Shown one piece after another: positions 8,193-16,583 of a stretch of DNA of 64,000 bases (its first letter is position 1; every line of letters begins with the position of its first letter). The DNA lies in assembly GCA_015060555.1 (NCBI GenBank), contig SUYG01000025.1:1-64000 (forward strand), written 5' to 3'. A program made the translations under genes and the position numbers. This stretch comes from Physcousia sp015060555. GTDB taxonomy: Bacteria; Bacteroidota; Bacteroidia; Bacteroidales; Bacteroidaceae. The notes beneath the pieces are model-generated. The model saw only the letters and a list, made by a program, of their open reading frames with translations, had not been told where the DNA came from and made no database searches.

Positions 8193-8246
8193 TTCCTGAT
8201 AGTAATTACTCCCCGCCCTACAAGGGAGGGGCAGGGGGGAGGGTCT
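8118..8246. repeat. Inverted pair of palindromic repeats at the recJ/recQ junction
   Basis: One unit is at 8118-8155 (AGACCCTCTCCCCTGCCCCT, then CCCTTGTAGGGAGGGGAG). The inverted unit is at about 8208-8246 and ends GGGGGGAGGGTCT. About 50 bases separate them. The pair spans the recJ stop and the recQ start region. Confidence 0.8.
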
Positions 8247-9966
8247 ACCCCTCACTCTGCCTTATATCTTCTATCTGCAGCTGAACTTCGCCATGCTTGT
8301 GCGTGTTCTCCTCCACTGAATAGCAGATGTCGAAAGCCTGCTTCGTCTTGATGAGACGGACCTGAGAACTCTGTCCGAAGGCGATACCACTTACAACATT
8401 ATGGCTCTTGTTATCAACCAGTTCCAACTTGATATGCTCCTGATGATGGCCCACAACCTTGCTGGTGCCAAAGTCATAGACGCGCTCGGTGCAGAAAATC
8501 GGACGATGGTTGTCAGGGCCGAAGGGAGCGAACTTGCGCAGGTCGTTATAGAAACGGATATTGATGTCCTTGAACTCCAATTTTCCATCGATGTTCAGCT
8601 CTGGTTCGATCTGAGCAGGCAGGATGTTCGCTGCCACATATTCCTCGAAGCGGCGCGTGAATTCCGGCACATTCTCCACCTTCATGGAGAGACCGGCAGC
8701 ATAAGTGTGGCCTCCGAAGTTCTCCAGCAGATCACGGCAATGATCGATGGCCTTGTAGATGTCGAAGCCTGCCACACTGCGCGCCGAACCCGTTGCCATA
8801 TCACCCGTACGTGTGAGCACCACCGAAGGGCGGCAGAAGACCTCGGTGAGACGCGAAGCCACGATACCGATGACACCTTTGTGCCATTCCTCGCTGTAGA
8901 TGACAATAGCCTTCTGCTCGTGGTCGGGGTCGAGACGCTCCACGATGGCGTTAGCCTCGTGGGTCATCTCCTTATCCAAGTCCTTACGCTGGTCGTTGTA
9001 GGCATTGATTTGCAACGCCATGCGATGAGCACGGTCGGGGTCGCGCTCCACAAGCAACGCTACCGCCTCGCCGCCGTTCTGCATTCTTCCTGACGCATTG
9101 ATGCGGGGGCCAATCTTGAAAATGATGTCATTCATTGTTATCTCGCGGTCAAACAACCCACAGATCTCAATGATGGCCTTCAGCCCAACGCTCGCGTTGG
9201 AGTTGATTTGCCGCAGACCATGATAGGCCAGCACACGGTTTTCCCCCAGTATTGGCACAATGTCCGAGGCGATACTTACGGCACACAAATCCAGCAGCGG
9301 CATCAGCTGGCTGAAGGGGATGCCATTGTCGATAGCGAAGGCCTGCATCAGCTTGAAGCCTACGCCGCAGCCCGACAGGTGCTCGTAGGGGTAGGTGGCA
9401 TCCGTGCGCTTGGCATTCAGGATGGCCACAGCCGGCGGCAGCTCATCATCGGGCACGTGGTGGTCGCAGATGATGAAGTCAATGCCCAGTTGTTTGGCAT
9501 AGGCTATCTCGGCATTGGCCTTGATACCGCAATCAAGCACGATAATCAGCCCCACACCTGTCTCATGAGCGTGGTCCACACCTTTGTAGCTGACGCCATA
9601 CCCCTCATCGTAGCGGTCAGGGATGTAGAAATCAATGTTGGTGGTAAACCGTTGCAAAAAACGATAGACGAGGGCCACTGCCGTGCAGCCATCGACGTCG
9701 TAGTCTCCATACACTAAGATACGTTCTTTGCGCCCTAAGGCGAGATTCAAGCGATCCACCGCTCTGCGCATATCGCGAAAGAGGAAAGGATCCAGCAACT
9801 CGCTGATGGAAGGACGGAAGAAACGCCTTGCCTCCGCAGCAGTCGAGATGCCACGGTCTAAAAGCAATTTGCCCAAGGCAGGATGTATGCCTACCTCGCT
9901 AGCCAATGCATTAGCCGCTTCCTGACGCTCTGGTGTGGGAGGTTCGTAATTCCATTTGTAGCTCAT
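8245..9966 (-). CDS. recJ: Single-stranded-DNA-specific exonuclease RecJ
   Basis: The 573-residue protein has the DHH phosphoesterase motifs VYGDYDVDGCTAVALVYRFL (motif I), VLDCGIKANAEI and ICDHHVPDDELPPA (the DHH box). The DHHA1 part contains SARSVAGFDIYKAI and ENFGGHTYAAGL. A C-terminal OB-fold-like region follows. RecJ degrades single strands 5' to 3' in recombination and repair. A TACCTTTG promoter lies 52 bases upstream. The last codons overlap the end of a palindromic repeat, so the C-terminus (QSEG) may have been slightly altered. Confidence 0.95.
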   Translation of the reverse strand: MSYKWNYEPPTPERQEAANALASEVGIHPALGKLLLDRGISTAAEARRFFRPSISELLDPFLFRDMRRAVDRLNLALGRKERILVYGDYDVDGCTAVALVYRFLQRFTTNIDFYIPDRYDEGYGVSYKGVDHAHETGVGLIIVLDCGIKANAEIAYAKQLGIDFIICDHHVPDDELPPAVAILNAKRTDATYPYEHLSGCGVGFKLMQAFAIDNGIPFSQLMPLLDLCAVSIASDIVPILGENRVLAYHGLRQINSNASVGLKAIIEICGLFDREITMNDIIFKIGPRINASGRMQNGGEAVALLVERDPDRAHRMALQINAYNDQRKDLDKEMTHEANAIVERLDPDHEQKAIVIYSEEWHKGVIGIVASRLTEVFCRPSVVLTRTGDMATGSARSVAGFDIYKAIDHCRDLLENFGGHTYAAGLSMKVENVPEFTRRFEEYVAANILPAQIEPELNIDGKLEFKDINIRFYNDLRKFAPFGPDNHRPIFCTERVYDFGTSKVVGHHQEHIKLELVDNKSHNVVSGIAFGQSSQVRLIKTKQAFDICYSVEENTHKHGEVQLQIEDIRQSEG

Positions 9967-10017
9967 TTATATGTTGTTTTTATCCTAATTCTTTCGCGAA
10001 TGCCTATATAAAGCGCC

Positions 10018-10025
10018 CAAAGGTA
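10018..10025 (-). promoter_or_regulatory. Bacteroidetes -7 element (TACCTTTG) for recJ
   Basis: TACCTTTG on the minus strand, about 50 bases before the recJ ATG. Confidence 0.65.
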
Positions 10026-10044
10026 CAGAAAATATTCCAAAAAG

Positions 10045-10084
10045 AAGCGGTCGTTTAGTGAAAATAAACACTAAACGACCGCTT
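10045..10084 (-). terminator. Intrinsic terminator after the C1 peptidase gene
   Basis: A perfect 16-bp stem (AAGCGGTCGTTTAGTG / CACTAAACGACCGCTT) closes an 8-base loop. It is followed on the minus strand by CTTTTTGG. Confidence 0.85.
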
Positions 10085-10109
10085 TTCACCTTATTTATAA
10101 TATCGCGGG

Positions 10110-11309
10110 TCAGATACCGAGCTTCTTACGAATATCTTTGGGGATGGCATTCTTGTTGACAAGGAAATCCATGGTGCGTGCAGCGATGTAGTTCTTGGTC
10201 ATGTACCAGGAGCCCTTGTAGTCGCCTGTCTCGCCCCATGAATTCTTCACCATGTAGTACTCACGACCGTTCTGATCCTTGGCAAGGCCATAGATATGCA
10301 TTCCGTGGTCGTCGGTAAGCGTCCAGTTGTCGAAATCCTTCTGGCGCTGCTCCTGAGAGGGTGTAGCCTCGGGGGCATTCACGCCCAGCTCTTCGAGCAT
10401 ACTCTTACGCTCACCCGGCTTCAGACCGAGCCACTTGGCCTGGTCGCTGCCCGTGAGACCCTCACCGCTGGCCTGCAGATCGTAGAGGATGCCGAGTCCC
10501 TGACGGGTGAAGCCTTCGTCAGAGACGTCGCCGCCCCAGGCAATGGTGTAGCCGTTGGCAAGGGCATTGTCGATAATCCTCATCATCTCGTCCATGGGCA
10601 CATTGTAGCTGTGATCCCAACGCCAGTTGTCCTGCACCTCGACAGCGAAGCTGGTGTAGAAGGGGTGATGGGTGTAGCTGGTGATGCTGACATAGTCGTT
10701 CCAGTCGAGGCCGAGGCTTTGGGCGAAGGTCTGAGGGGTATATTCCACGCCCTCATAAGCAAACTTCTCGGGAGTAGCGCCGAGATAGGCATCAATGATG
10801 CCCTGCAGGCCACGCTTCCACTGCGATGAAATCGTCTTGGATTTGCTCTTGGACACAGCGGCCACATAGGGTTCCATGACGCTGAAGAACTCATTGAAGT
10901 TGGCTAACGTATCGCCAATCATGGTTCCAGGCTTGGCCATAGCATCCTCGGGGATGATACCGTGGTTCTTGATGACAATCAGCACGTCGCCTGCGCTGCC
11001 GCCCTGTGCAAACTGGCTGTCACCATGCATCCGCACAGTAAGCTCAGCACGCTCCAAATAGTCCTTGTTGGCGATGTACATCTCTGCCAGATCATAGGTC
11101 TTACCGGTCTTCCTCAGAATTTCGCTCTCAAAGAAGCTCAGTGTACTGTAAGCCCAGCATGTGCCGCTGCGATTCTGGTTCTTGACGCTGGTGATGGGCA
11201 GTTCCTTCACGATGGTGAAAACGGGCTTGTTGGAGGGCTTTTCCTCCTGTGCTTGTGCGCCATTGACACAGAACAGTGCCAATAAGGCAATCGAAAAAAA
11301 CTTTCTCAT
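10110..11309 (-). CDS. C1-family cysteine peptidase (aminopeptidase C / bleomycin hydrolase type)
   Basis: The 399-residue protein begins with a signal peptide (MRKFFSIALLALFCVNGAQA), so it acts outside the cytoplasm, probably in the periplasm. The catalytic cysteine is at residue 51 in NQNRSGTCWAYSTLSFFESE, with the oxyanion glutamine at 45. The histidine and asparagine lie in DDHGMHIYGLAKDQNG and YYMVKNSWGETG. Cytosolic PepC enzymes lack a signal peptide; exported relatives are common in Bacteroidetes. It is the last of four genes on the same strand, three of which encode peptidases, and it has its own strong terminator. The substrate cannot be told from sequence. Confidence 0.9.
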   Translation of the reverse strand: MRKFFSIALLALFCVNGAQAQEEKPSNKPVFTIVKELPITSVKNQNRSGTCWAYSTLSFFESEILRKTGKTYDLAEMYIANKDYLERAELTVRMHGDSQFAQGGSAGDVLIVIKNHGIIPEDAMAKPGTMIGDTLANFNEFFSVMEPYVAAVSKSKSKTISSQWKRGLQGIIDAYLGATPEKFAYEGVEYTPQTFAQSLGLDWNDYVSITSYTHHPFYTSFAVEVQDNWRWDHSYNVPMDEMMRIIDNALANGYTIAWGGDVSDEGFTRQGLGILYDLQASGEGLTGSDQAKWLGLKPGERKSMLEELGVNAPEATPSQEQRQKDFDNWTLTDDHGMHIYGLAKDQNGREYYMVKNSWGETGDYKGSWYMTKNYIAARTMDFLVNKNAIPKDIRKKLGI

Positions 11310-11378
11310 AGTTGTTTATTTGATTGAGGGTTGATTATTCTTATAGGGCCCATGGGGGGGGTATGGGGCTCATAGGGC

Positions 11379-12779
11379 TTATTCGTGGGCAGCGAGGAAG
11401 GCCTCCACATCCTCTACCTTGTAAGGTATCATCTTCTCGCCAAGATAACGGCAGCCGTCGGGCGTGACCAGCAGATCGTCCTCGAGGCGGACACCACCGA
11501 AGTCGCGATACTCCTCTACCTTGTCGAAGTTAATGTATTCGGCGTTGTGTCCACGAGCCTTCCAGTCATCGATGAGGGCGGGGATGAAGTAGATGCCGGG
11601 TTCGTCGGTCATCACAAAGCCCTCCTGCAGACGGCGGCCACAACGCAGATAGCAGGTGCCAAATTGGTCCAGATTGGGGCGCACCTCATCATCGAAGCCC
11701 ACGTAGATCTGACCGAGGCCCTCCATATCGTGCACATCCATACCCATCATGTGACCAAGACCGTGAACGAAGAACATGGCATGAGCGCCATTAGCCAGGG
11801 CATCATCCGTGTTGCCCTTCATGAGGCCGATGTCCTTCAAGCGCTCGGTGATGACGCGAGCGGCAGCGAAGTGGCAGTCCCACCATTTCACGCCGGGAGC
11901 CGCCATCTCATGCACACGATCATGAGCCGCAACAACTGCATCGTAAATATCACGCTGCTTCTGGGTGAAGCGGCCGCTGATGGGCGTAACGCGCGTGTTG
12001 TCGGAACTGTAGCCCTCATTGGTCTCGGCACCACAGTCACAGAGCATCAGGCGTCCGGTCTCCAAGGGACGGGTTGAGGGATAGCCATGCTGTATCTCAC
12101 CGTGCATGGACAGAATCGTGGGGAAACTGAGACCACCCTTGGCATTGGCAACGCCGGCCAGCGTGCCGGCAATCTCCTGCTCGGTGACACCCGGGCGGCA
12201 CATGCGCATCGCCGTTGTATGCATTTCATAGCCTATAGCACAAGCCTTCTCAATTTCAGCCACCTCACCGGCAGATTTCACTGCACGCTGGTCGATGACA
12301 GCCTTGATGAGTTTCAGGCTGGCCTTGGCGCGCTGGTCGCGCGGATGGATACCTGTGAGGTCCATGAGCTGAATCATGGTGTCGTGGCGATAGGGCGGAA
12401 GGAAATGCAGCTCGCGGCCTTGCTTGCGGGCCTGCTCCACGAGAACGGCCAGCTGCGACATCGGCGCGCTCTTCCCCGCCCCACTCTGCTTGGCCATGTC
12501 AGCTACGCTGTCAACAGCACCGAACCACACAATGTCATCGAGTGAGATGTCATCGCCCAGGAGCCACTCCTCGCCGGAGTCGGCATCGATGACGGCTGCC
12601 AGCCCCTCGCGATGCAGACCAAAATAATAGAGGAAACTGCTGTCCTGCCTGAACTTATAAGTGTTCGCAGGATAATTCATGGGGGCATCGTTGTTGCCCA
12701 AAAGCAGTATCAGACCGCTCTCAACGCGTTGCCGCAGGATGGCACGACGCTGAACATAAGTTTCTTTAGAGAATAGCAT
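11379..12779 (-). CDS. M24-family aminopeptidase P (Xaa-Pro aminopeptidase)
   Basis: The 466-residue protein has an N-terminal creatinase-like domain (residues ~1-165) and a pita-bread catalytic domain. The metal ligands are visible in order: Asp in LMLCDCGAETNEGYSSDNTR, His in FFVHGLGHMMGMDVHDMEGL, Glu in VMTDEPGIYFIP and Glu in GGVRLEDDLLVTPDG. It removes N-terminal residues that precede proline. No signal peptide is seen, so it should be cytoplasmic. It lies between the C1 peptidase gene and a small gene. Confidence 0.92.
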   Translation of the reverse strand: MLFSKETYVQRRAILRQRVESGLILLLGNNDAPMNYPANTYKFRQDSSFLYYFGLHREGLAAVIDADSGEEWLLGDDISLDDIVWFGAVDSVADMAKQSGAGKSAPMSQLAVLVEQARKQGRELHFLPPYRHDTMIQLMDLTGIHPRDQRAKASLKLIKAVIDQRAVKSAGEVAEIEKACAIGYEMHTTAMRMCRPGVTEQEIAGTLAGVANAKGGLSFPTILSMHGEIQHGYPSTRPLETGRLMLCDCGAETNEGYSSDNTRVTPISGRFTQKQRDIYDAVVAAHDRVHEMAAPGVKWWDCHFAAARVITERLKDIGLMKGNTDDALANGAHAMFFVHGLGHMMGMDVHDMEGLGQIYVGFDDEVRPNLDQFGTCYLRCGRRLQEGFVMTDEPGIYFIPALIDDWKARGHNAEYINFDKVEEYRDFGGVRLEDDLLVTPDGCRYLGEKMIPYKVEDVEAFLAAHE

Positions 12780-12794
12780 AGTAGTTGATGGAGT

Positions 12795-13103
12795 TTATGA
12801 TGTAACATCCTTGTCTTGAATAGCGCTGCTTTGTATCTTGCTGCGAATGAGTTCCAGCAGTGAGAACTGACCGCTATAGACGGCAGAGTCCTTGGCCCGA
12901 TCTTTCAAGTGAACGATCATCTGACGCACCGTAAGAGGAAGATTGGGGATAGAGATGCCGCCATCAAGCAACATCGATGCCGGAAGTGCGTCCTCGTGCT
13001 GGGTGAACCAGTCGATACACGCGTCTATCTCAGCCTTGGAGAAGGTGTTCTTGAAACAAGTATTCTTTGCTGCCATAGATATCTTACTGAGGTTTTCTAC
13101 CAT
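12795..13103 (-). CDS. Small protein of unknown function, coupled to the C11 peptidase gene
   Basis: This is a 102-residue soluble protein without signal or membrane segment. The middle (FSKAEIDACIDWFTQHEDAL, then PASMLLDGGISIPNLPLTVR) resembles the small Bacteroidetes family DUF6965, but I hold that only weakly. The ATG at 13103 overlaps the end of the C11 peptidase gene by 7 bases (ATGGTAG), which suggests translational coupling; a second ATG at 13076 (MAAKNTCF) is an alternative start. Confidence 0.6.
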   Translation of the reverse strand: MVENLSKISMAAKNTCFKNTFSKAEIDACIDWFTQHEDALPASMLLDGGISIPNLPLTVRQMIVHLKDRAKDSAVYSGQFSLLELIRSKIQSSAIQDKDVTS

Positions 13104-14344
13104 CCTGTATTCTCCATTCCCGTGGCATGATACCAGTCGTACCCATGGTATTTATCCACCCATCCTTTGCGCGCATACTCCTCGGAAGGCACGAAGAGCG
13201 AGACACCACCCGTGTGTTCCAAATCCGCAATTTTGCAGATGTGATTGTCAGCAGGGCTAAAGGCTGAGTACCAGGTCGGGGTCAGAGGTGCAAACGGAAC
13301 AGCGGCATCATAAGCCTCACACCATTCTGCATATTCCTCGGCTGAGAGATGGTGATACATCAGGTTCTTGAAATCGTAGAATTCAGTATAATGATTCTGA
13401 GATGGTCCCACATAGTATTTTTGAACGTTCCCGCACTCCGGGCTTCTGCGGCCACTGAAGATTCGCTGGAGATAGGGTGCCGAGGCCGCCGCCAGCGCCT
13501 CCACCTTGTCCGTACGGATGGCAGAAATCTCGGCACCTGTGTAGGGGACGCGCCCCCTACCGTTCAAATAATAATCCACGTAGTATTCCAACAACCGATC
13601 TACATTCGTCGGGATCTGGCACATCGGCTGCAGGAGGTTGAGGTAAGCAGCGCCGTCGCCAGGCAACTCAGCGGGTGAGCCGATGACATAATCTGTCACG
13701 TGGCGAAGCTGATAGGCCACTTCAACACATTGCATGAAGCAGGCATCGAAAAGCACAAAGTCGAAGTGGGGCAGATTTTCCAGCACATGAGTCAACGTGG
13801 TAATATTCATACTCGGACCATTGTTGTTCCCGTCGCTTCTGTGACCATTATCAGCGCCAAAACTGCGGAGAACCGTTTTGGTGGTCTGGCTCGACGGAAT
13901 CCAACCCGAAGCATGGCTCCAAAGGATGAGACCATAGTGCTCTGCGGGATAGACCTTCACGATTTCATTCAGCACACGACTCATGTCAGCGCTGTCTGTG
14001 CTACAGATATTACCCTGGTAAGTTTTCACGAGCTGCAAAGGCTGCTCACGCATTCCCACACACAGACGGCTGGACTTGACATCATCGATGTAAACGACAA
14101 CCCGATGGTCCTGGCCAATATTACTCAAGCCCTGCGCTATCTCCAAAGAATCATAACTCGCATAACTCGACAAGGTGTTCTCGGCCGACATATAGACAAT
14201 GAGCGTTCGAGGCAACTTGACAAACGGCCGCCCCGGAGAAGGGGGCGTCGGCTCTACGGGGTCGTTATTACACCCTCCGACGGTCATTACGAGGACCGTC
14301 GAGAGGATATATATATATATAAGGTGTAGCCAATTTCTGTTCAT
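13097..14344 (-). CDS. Clostripain-type (C11) cysteine peptidase lipoprotein
   Basis: The 415-residue protein has a hydrophobic leader ending in the lipobox VMTVGGC, so it is probably a lipoprotein. The catalytic histidine lies in HYGLILWSHASGWIPS and the catalytic cysteine in FDFVLFDACFMQCVEVAYQL, the His and Asp-Ala-Cys motifs of the clostripain family. I chose the ATG at 14344 (MNRNWLHLIYIYIL). The longer frame from 14383 adds a charged extension that would bury the signal peptide. The leader codons include an ATATATATATAT tract. Members of this family often process surface proteins; the target here is unknown. Confidence 0.85.
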   Translation of the reverse strand: MNRNWLHLIYIYILSTVLVMTVGGCNNDPVEPTPPSPGRPFVKLPRTLIVYMSAENTLSSYASYDSLEIAQGLSNIGQDHRVVVYIDDVKSSRLCVGMREQPLQLVKTYQGNICSTDSADMSRVLNEIVKVYPAEHYGLILWSHASGWIPSSQTTKTVLRSFGADNGHRSDGNNNGPSMNITTLTHVLENLPHFDFVLFDACFMQCVEVAYQLRHVTDYVIGSPAELPGDGAAYLNLLQPMCQIPTNVDRLLEYYVDYYLNGRGRVPYTGAEISAIRTDKVEALAAASAPYLQRIFSGRRSPECGNVQKYYVGPSQNHYTEFYDFKNLMYHHLSAEEYAEWCEAYDAAVPFAPLTPTWYSAFSPADNHICKIADLEHTGGVSLFVPSEEYARKGWVDKYHGYDWYHATGMENTGW

Positions 14345-14422
14345 CGGCGGCAAAATTACATTATTTTCTGCAAAAAGACACACTAAATGGCCGGTAATTT
14401 CGTTTCTTTAAGAAAAACAGCC

Positions 14423-14430
14423 TAACTTTG
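14423..14430 (+). promoter_or_regulatory. Bacteroidetes -7 element (TAACTTTG) for the histidine kinase
   Basis: TAACTTTG lies 9 bases before the ATG at 14439 and 27 bases before the ATG at 14457. It covers the GTG at 14430, which excludes that codon as the start. Confidence 0.65.
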
Positions 14431-14456
14431 TGCCCTGTATGCAATGGACTGATCGA

Positions 14457-15596
14457 ATGAGACAGGTAAAAATCCTGCTTTCTTGTGCCGCGGTGCTCAT
14501 CTGCGTGTTGTCGCTCATGTGGTCACATGTTCTCGTGAGCGACCTCGCTCTCGAAGAGCAGCGCAAGGTGGAAGTCTGGGCTGAAGCCATGCGCTCCCTG
14601 GAGCAGGCTGACGAGCAGACGGACCTGGCCTTGGTGCTGAAAGTCATCAATGGGAACCACACGATTCCGGTCATCGTCCTCGACGCCGACGGAGCGGTGC
14701 AGACCTATCGGAATCTGGATGTCCGCGCCGAGTCAGCAGCAGATGTTGAGGCAGAGGTGCTGAAAAAAGCGCAAGCCATGCGCGAAAGAGGCAACGTAGT
14801 ACGCATCAGCCTGTCCGGCGACGAAAGCATGGAGGTGTGCTACGACGAGAGCATTATGCTGCGCCGTTTGGCACAATACCCCTACATCCAACTTGGTATC
14901 GCCCTTGTCTTTGTCATCGTGGCAGTCTTTGCGCTCCTCAGCAGTAAACGCGCCGAACAGAACAAGGTGTGGGTGGGGCTCTCCAAAGAGACGGCCCATC
15001 AACTGGGAACGCCCATCTCATCACTCATGGCTTGGACACAGGTGCTACACGAAGCCTACCCCGACGATGAGTTGCTACCCGAGATGGACAAGGATGTGAA
15101 GCGCTTACAGATGATTGCAGAACGCTTTTCCAAAATCGGCTCCTTGCCCGAAGTTCGTCCCGAAAACCTCAACGAGGTCATCGCTCATGTAGCAGACTAT
15201 ATTGGGCGTCGCACCTCCAATAATGTCACCATTACCACCTGTTTGCCACAGCAACCTATCTACGCAAACCTTTCTGCGCCCCTCTTTGAATGGGTCGTAG
15301 AGAACTTATGTAAGAACGCCGTGGATGCGATGGAGGGCAAGGGCGCAATCACCATTTCCGCCCTCGAAGAGCCGACACGATTTGTCGTAGAGGTGAGCGA
15401 CACGGGGAAGGGCATTCCTAAGGGCCAGTTCTCCAGCGTCTTCCAACCCGGTTTCACCACCAAGACACGCGGCTGGGGGCTGGGATTGTCGTTGGCAAAG
15501 CGCATCGTTGAGGAATACCATCACGGTCGCATTTTCGTAAAGGCTTCAGAACTCGGAAAAGGCACCACATTCCGCATTGAATTACGGAAAAACTGA
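14457..15596 (+). CDS. Membrane sensor histidine kinase
   Basis: The protein has about 379 residues. An N-terminal membrane segment (VKILLSCAAVLICVLSLMW) is followed by an extracytoplasmic domain of ~120 residues and a second membrane segment (LGIALVFVIVAVFALLS). The phospho-acceptor histidine is in KETAHQLGTPISSLMAWTQV. The ATPase domain has LCKNAVDAMEGKG (N box), VSDTGKGIPKG (G1) and TKTRGWGLGLSLAKRIVEEY (G2). No response regulator gene is adjacent, so it is an orphan kinase here. The start is uncertain: ATG 14439 would make an almost leaderless message, while 14457 leaves a short leader. Confidence 0.9.
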   Translation: MRQVKILLSCAAVLICVLSLMWSHVLVSDLALEEQRKVEVWAEAMRSLEQADEQTDLALVLKVINGNHTIPVIVLDADGAVQTYRNLDVRAESAADVEAEVLKKAQAMRERGNVVRISLSGDESMEVCYDESIMLRRLAQYPYIQLGIALVFVIVAVFALLSSKRAEQNKVWVGLSKETAHQLGTPISSLMAWTQVLHEAYPDDELLPEMDKDVKRLQMIAERFSKIGSLPEVRPENLNEVIAHVADYIGRRTSNNVTITTCLPQQPIYANLSAPLFEWVVENLCKNAVDAMEGKGAITISALEEPTRFVVEVSDTGKGIPKGQFSSVFQPGFTTKTRGWGLGLSLAKRIVEEYHHGRIFVKASELGKGTTFRIELRKN

Positions 15597-15691
15597 CGCC
15601 AAAGAAGGTCAAATATGTAAAAAACCGTAAACTTTCGACCGTTAACCTTCAACTTTTCCACAGAATCCTTTGTCACACAAAAAAAAAGCCC

Positions 15692-15699
15692 TACCTTTG
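15692..15699 (+). promoter_or_regulatory. Bacteroidetes -7 element (TACCTTTG) for the DUF177-rpmF operon
   Basis: TACCTTTG lies 9 bases before the ATG at 15708, giving an almost leaderless message. Confidence 0.65.
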
Positions 15700-15707
15700 C
15701 CGCCCGT

Positions 15708-16247
15708 ATGGACACATCAGGACACTATGAGATTGATTTCCGCGACCTTCAAAGCGAGGTAACGACCCTCACTTGGCAGCTCAACGACTCTTTCTTCGGT
15801 GCTCTGGACCAGCAGGAAATCAAGCATGGAGAGCTTACAGCCTCGCTTCGGGTGTACAAGAAGACTGTCGGCTACCGCCTTGAAATTCACGCCACGGGAT
15901 TGATAGAGATTCCATGTGACCGCTGCCTCGAACCGATGACTCAACCCATCGACGCCGAGGACTGCATCGAGATTCGTTTAGGCGAAGACTTCGACGATGA
16001 TGGCGAGCGCATTATCCTCCCCGAGGACCAACCGGTTCTCGATGTAAGTTGGAACCTCTATGAGACCATCGCATTGGCAATACCCCTCTTCCACGCACAT
16101 CCCGATGGAGAGTGCGATGAGGTGGTTCACCAATATCTTGTCGCGGACGACGAACCCGCTTGCGACAACAGCGAAGGCGACAACAGCATAGAGCCATCTA
16201 CCGATGCACGGTGGGATGCCCTCAAAGCACTACTTGACAAGTCTTAA
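15708..16247 (+). CDS. DUF177 (YceD-like) protein
   Basis: This is a 179-residue acidic cytoplasmic protein. It has the family motif GLIEIPCDRCLEPMTQPIDA and the LYETIALAIPLFHAHPDGEC block. DUF177 genes sit directly before rpmF in most bacteria, as here, and have been linked to 23S rRNA metabolism in other organisms. The C-terminal tail (DNSEGDNSIEPSTDARWDAL) is variable. It heads the set DUF177-rpmF-fabH-era-der. Confidence 0.88.
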   Translation: MDTSGHYEIDFRDLQSEVTTLTWQLNDSFFGALDQQEIKHGELTASLRVYKKTVGYRLEIHATGLIEIPCDRCLEPMTQPIDAEDCIEIRLGEDFDDDGERIILPEDQPVLDVSWNLYETIALAIPLFHAHPDGECDEVVHQYLVADDEPACDNSEGDNSIEPSTDARWDALKALLDKS

Positions 16248-16286
16248 CTTTAGAAACGAAACTATAAACTTTAAAATCCAAATAAA

Positions 16287-16469
16287 ATGGCACATCCTAA
16301 AAGAAGACAATCAAAGACTCGCACTCTCAAGCGCAGAACTCATGACAAGGCCGTAGCACCCGCTCTGGCTGTTTGCCCCAACTGCGGTGAGTTCCACATC
16401 TACCACACTGTATGCCCCGCCTGCGGATACTATCGCGGCAAGGTTGCTATCGAGAAAGAAGAGGCTTAA
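16287..16469 (+). CDS. rpmF: 50S ribosomal protein L32
   Basis: The 60-residue protein starts MAHPKRRQSKTRTLKRRTHD and holds the zinc-ribbon cysteines in CPNCGEFH and CPACGYYRGK. It follows DUF177 by 39 bases. Confidence 0.97.
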   Translation: MAHPKRRQSKTRTLKRRTHDKAVAPALAVCPNCGEFHIYHTVCPACGYYRGKVAIEKEEA

Positions 16470-16493
16470 GCTATCTCTGATAAGCTGATTGAC

Positions 16494-16575
16494 AGATTAA
16501 CAAATTAACAGATTAACAGGCAGCCAAGAGGCCATCTGCTAATTTTGTTAATATGTTAATCTGTTAATGTTAATA
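16494..16575. repeat. ATTAACA-type simple repeat arranged as an inverted repeat
   Basis: The left arm has three ATTAACA words (GATTAACAAATTAACAGATT). The right arm has the reverse complement (GTTAATATGTTAATCTGTTA). They flank GGCAGCCAAGAGGCCATCTG between rpmF and fabH. The arrangement would form a long AT-rich hairpin. Confidence 0.7.
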
Positions 16576-16583
16576 CAATACTT

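Noticed and set aside
13097..14383. Longer start (14383) for the C11 peptidase
   Set aside because: It would place a charged stretch before the signal peptide; ATG 14344 gives a proper lipoprotein leader.
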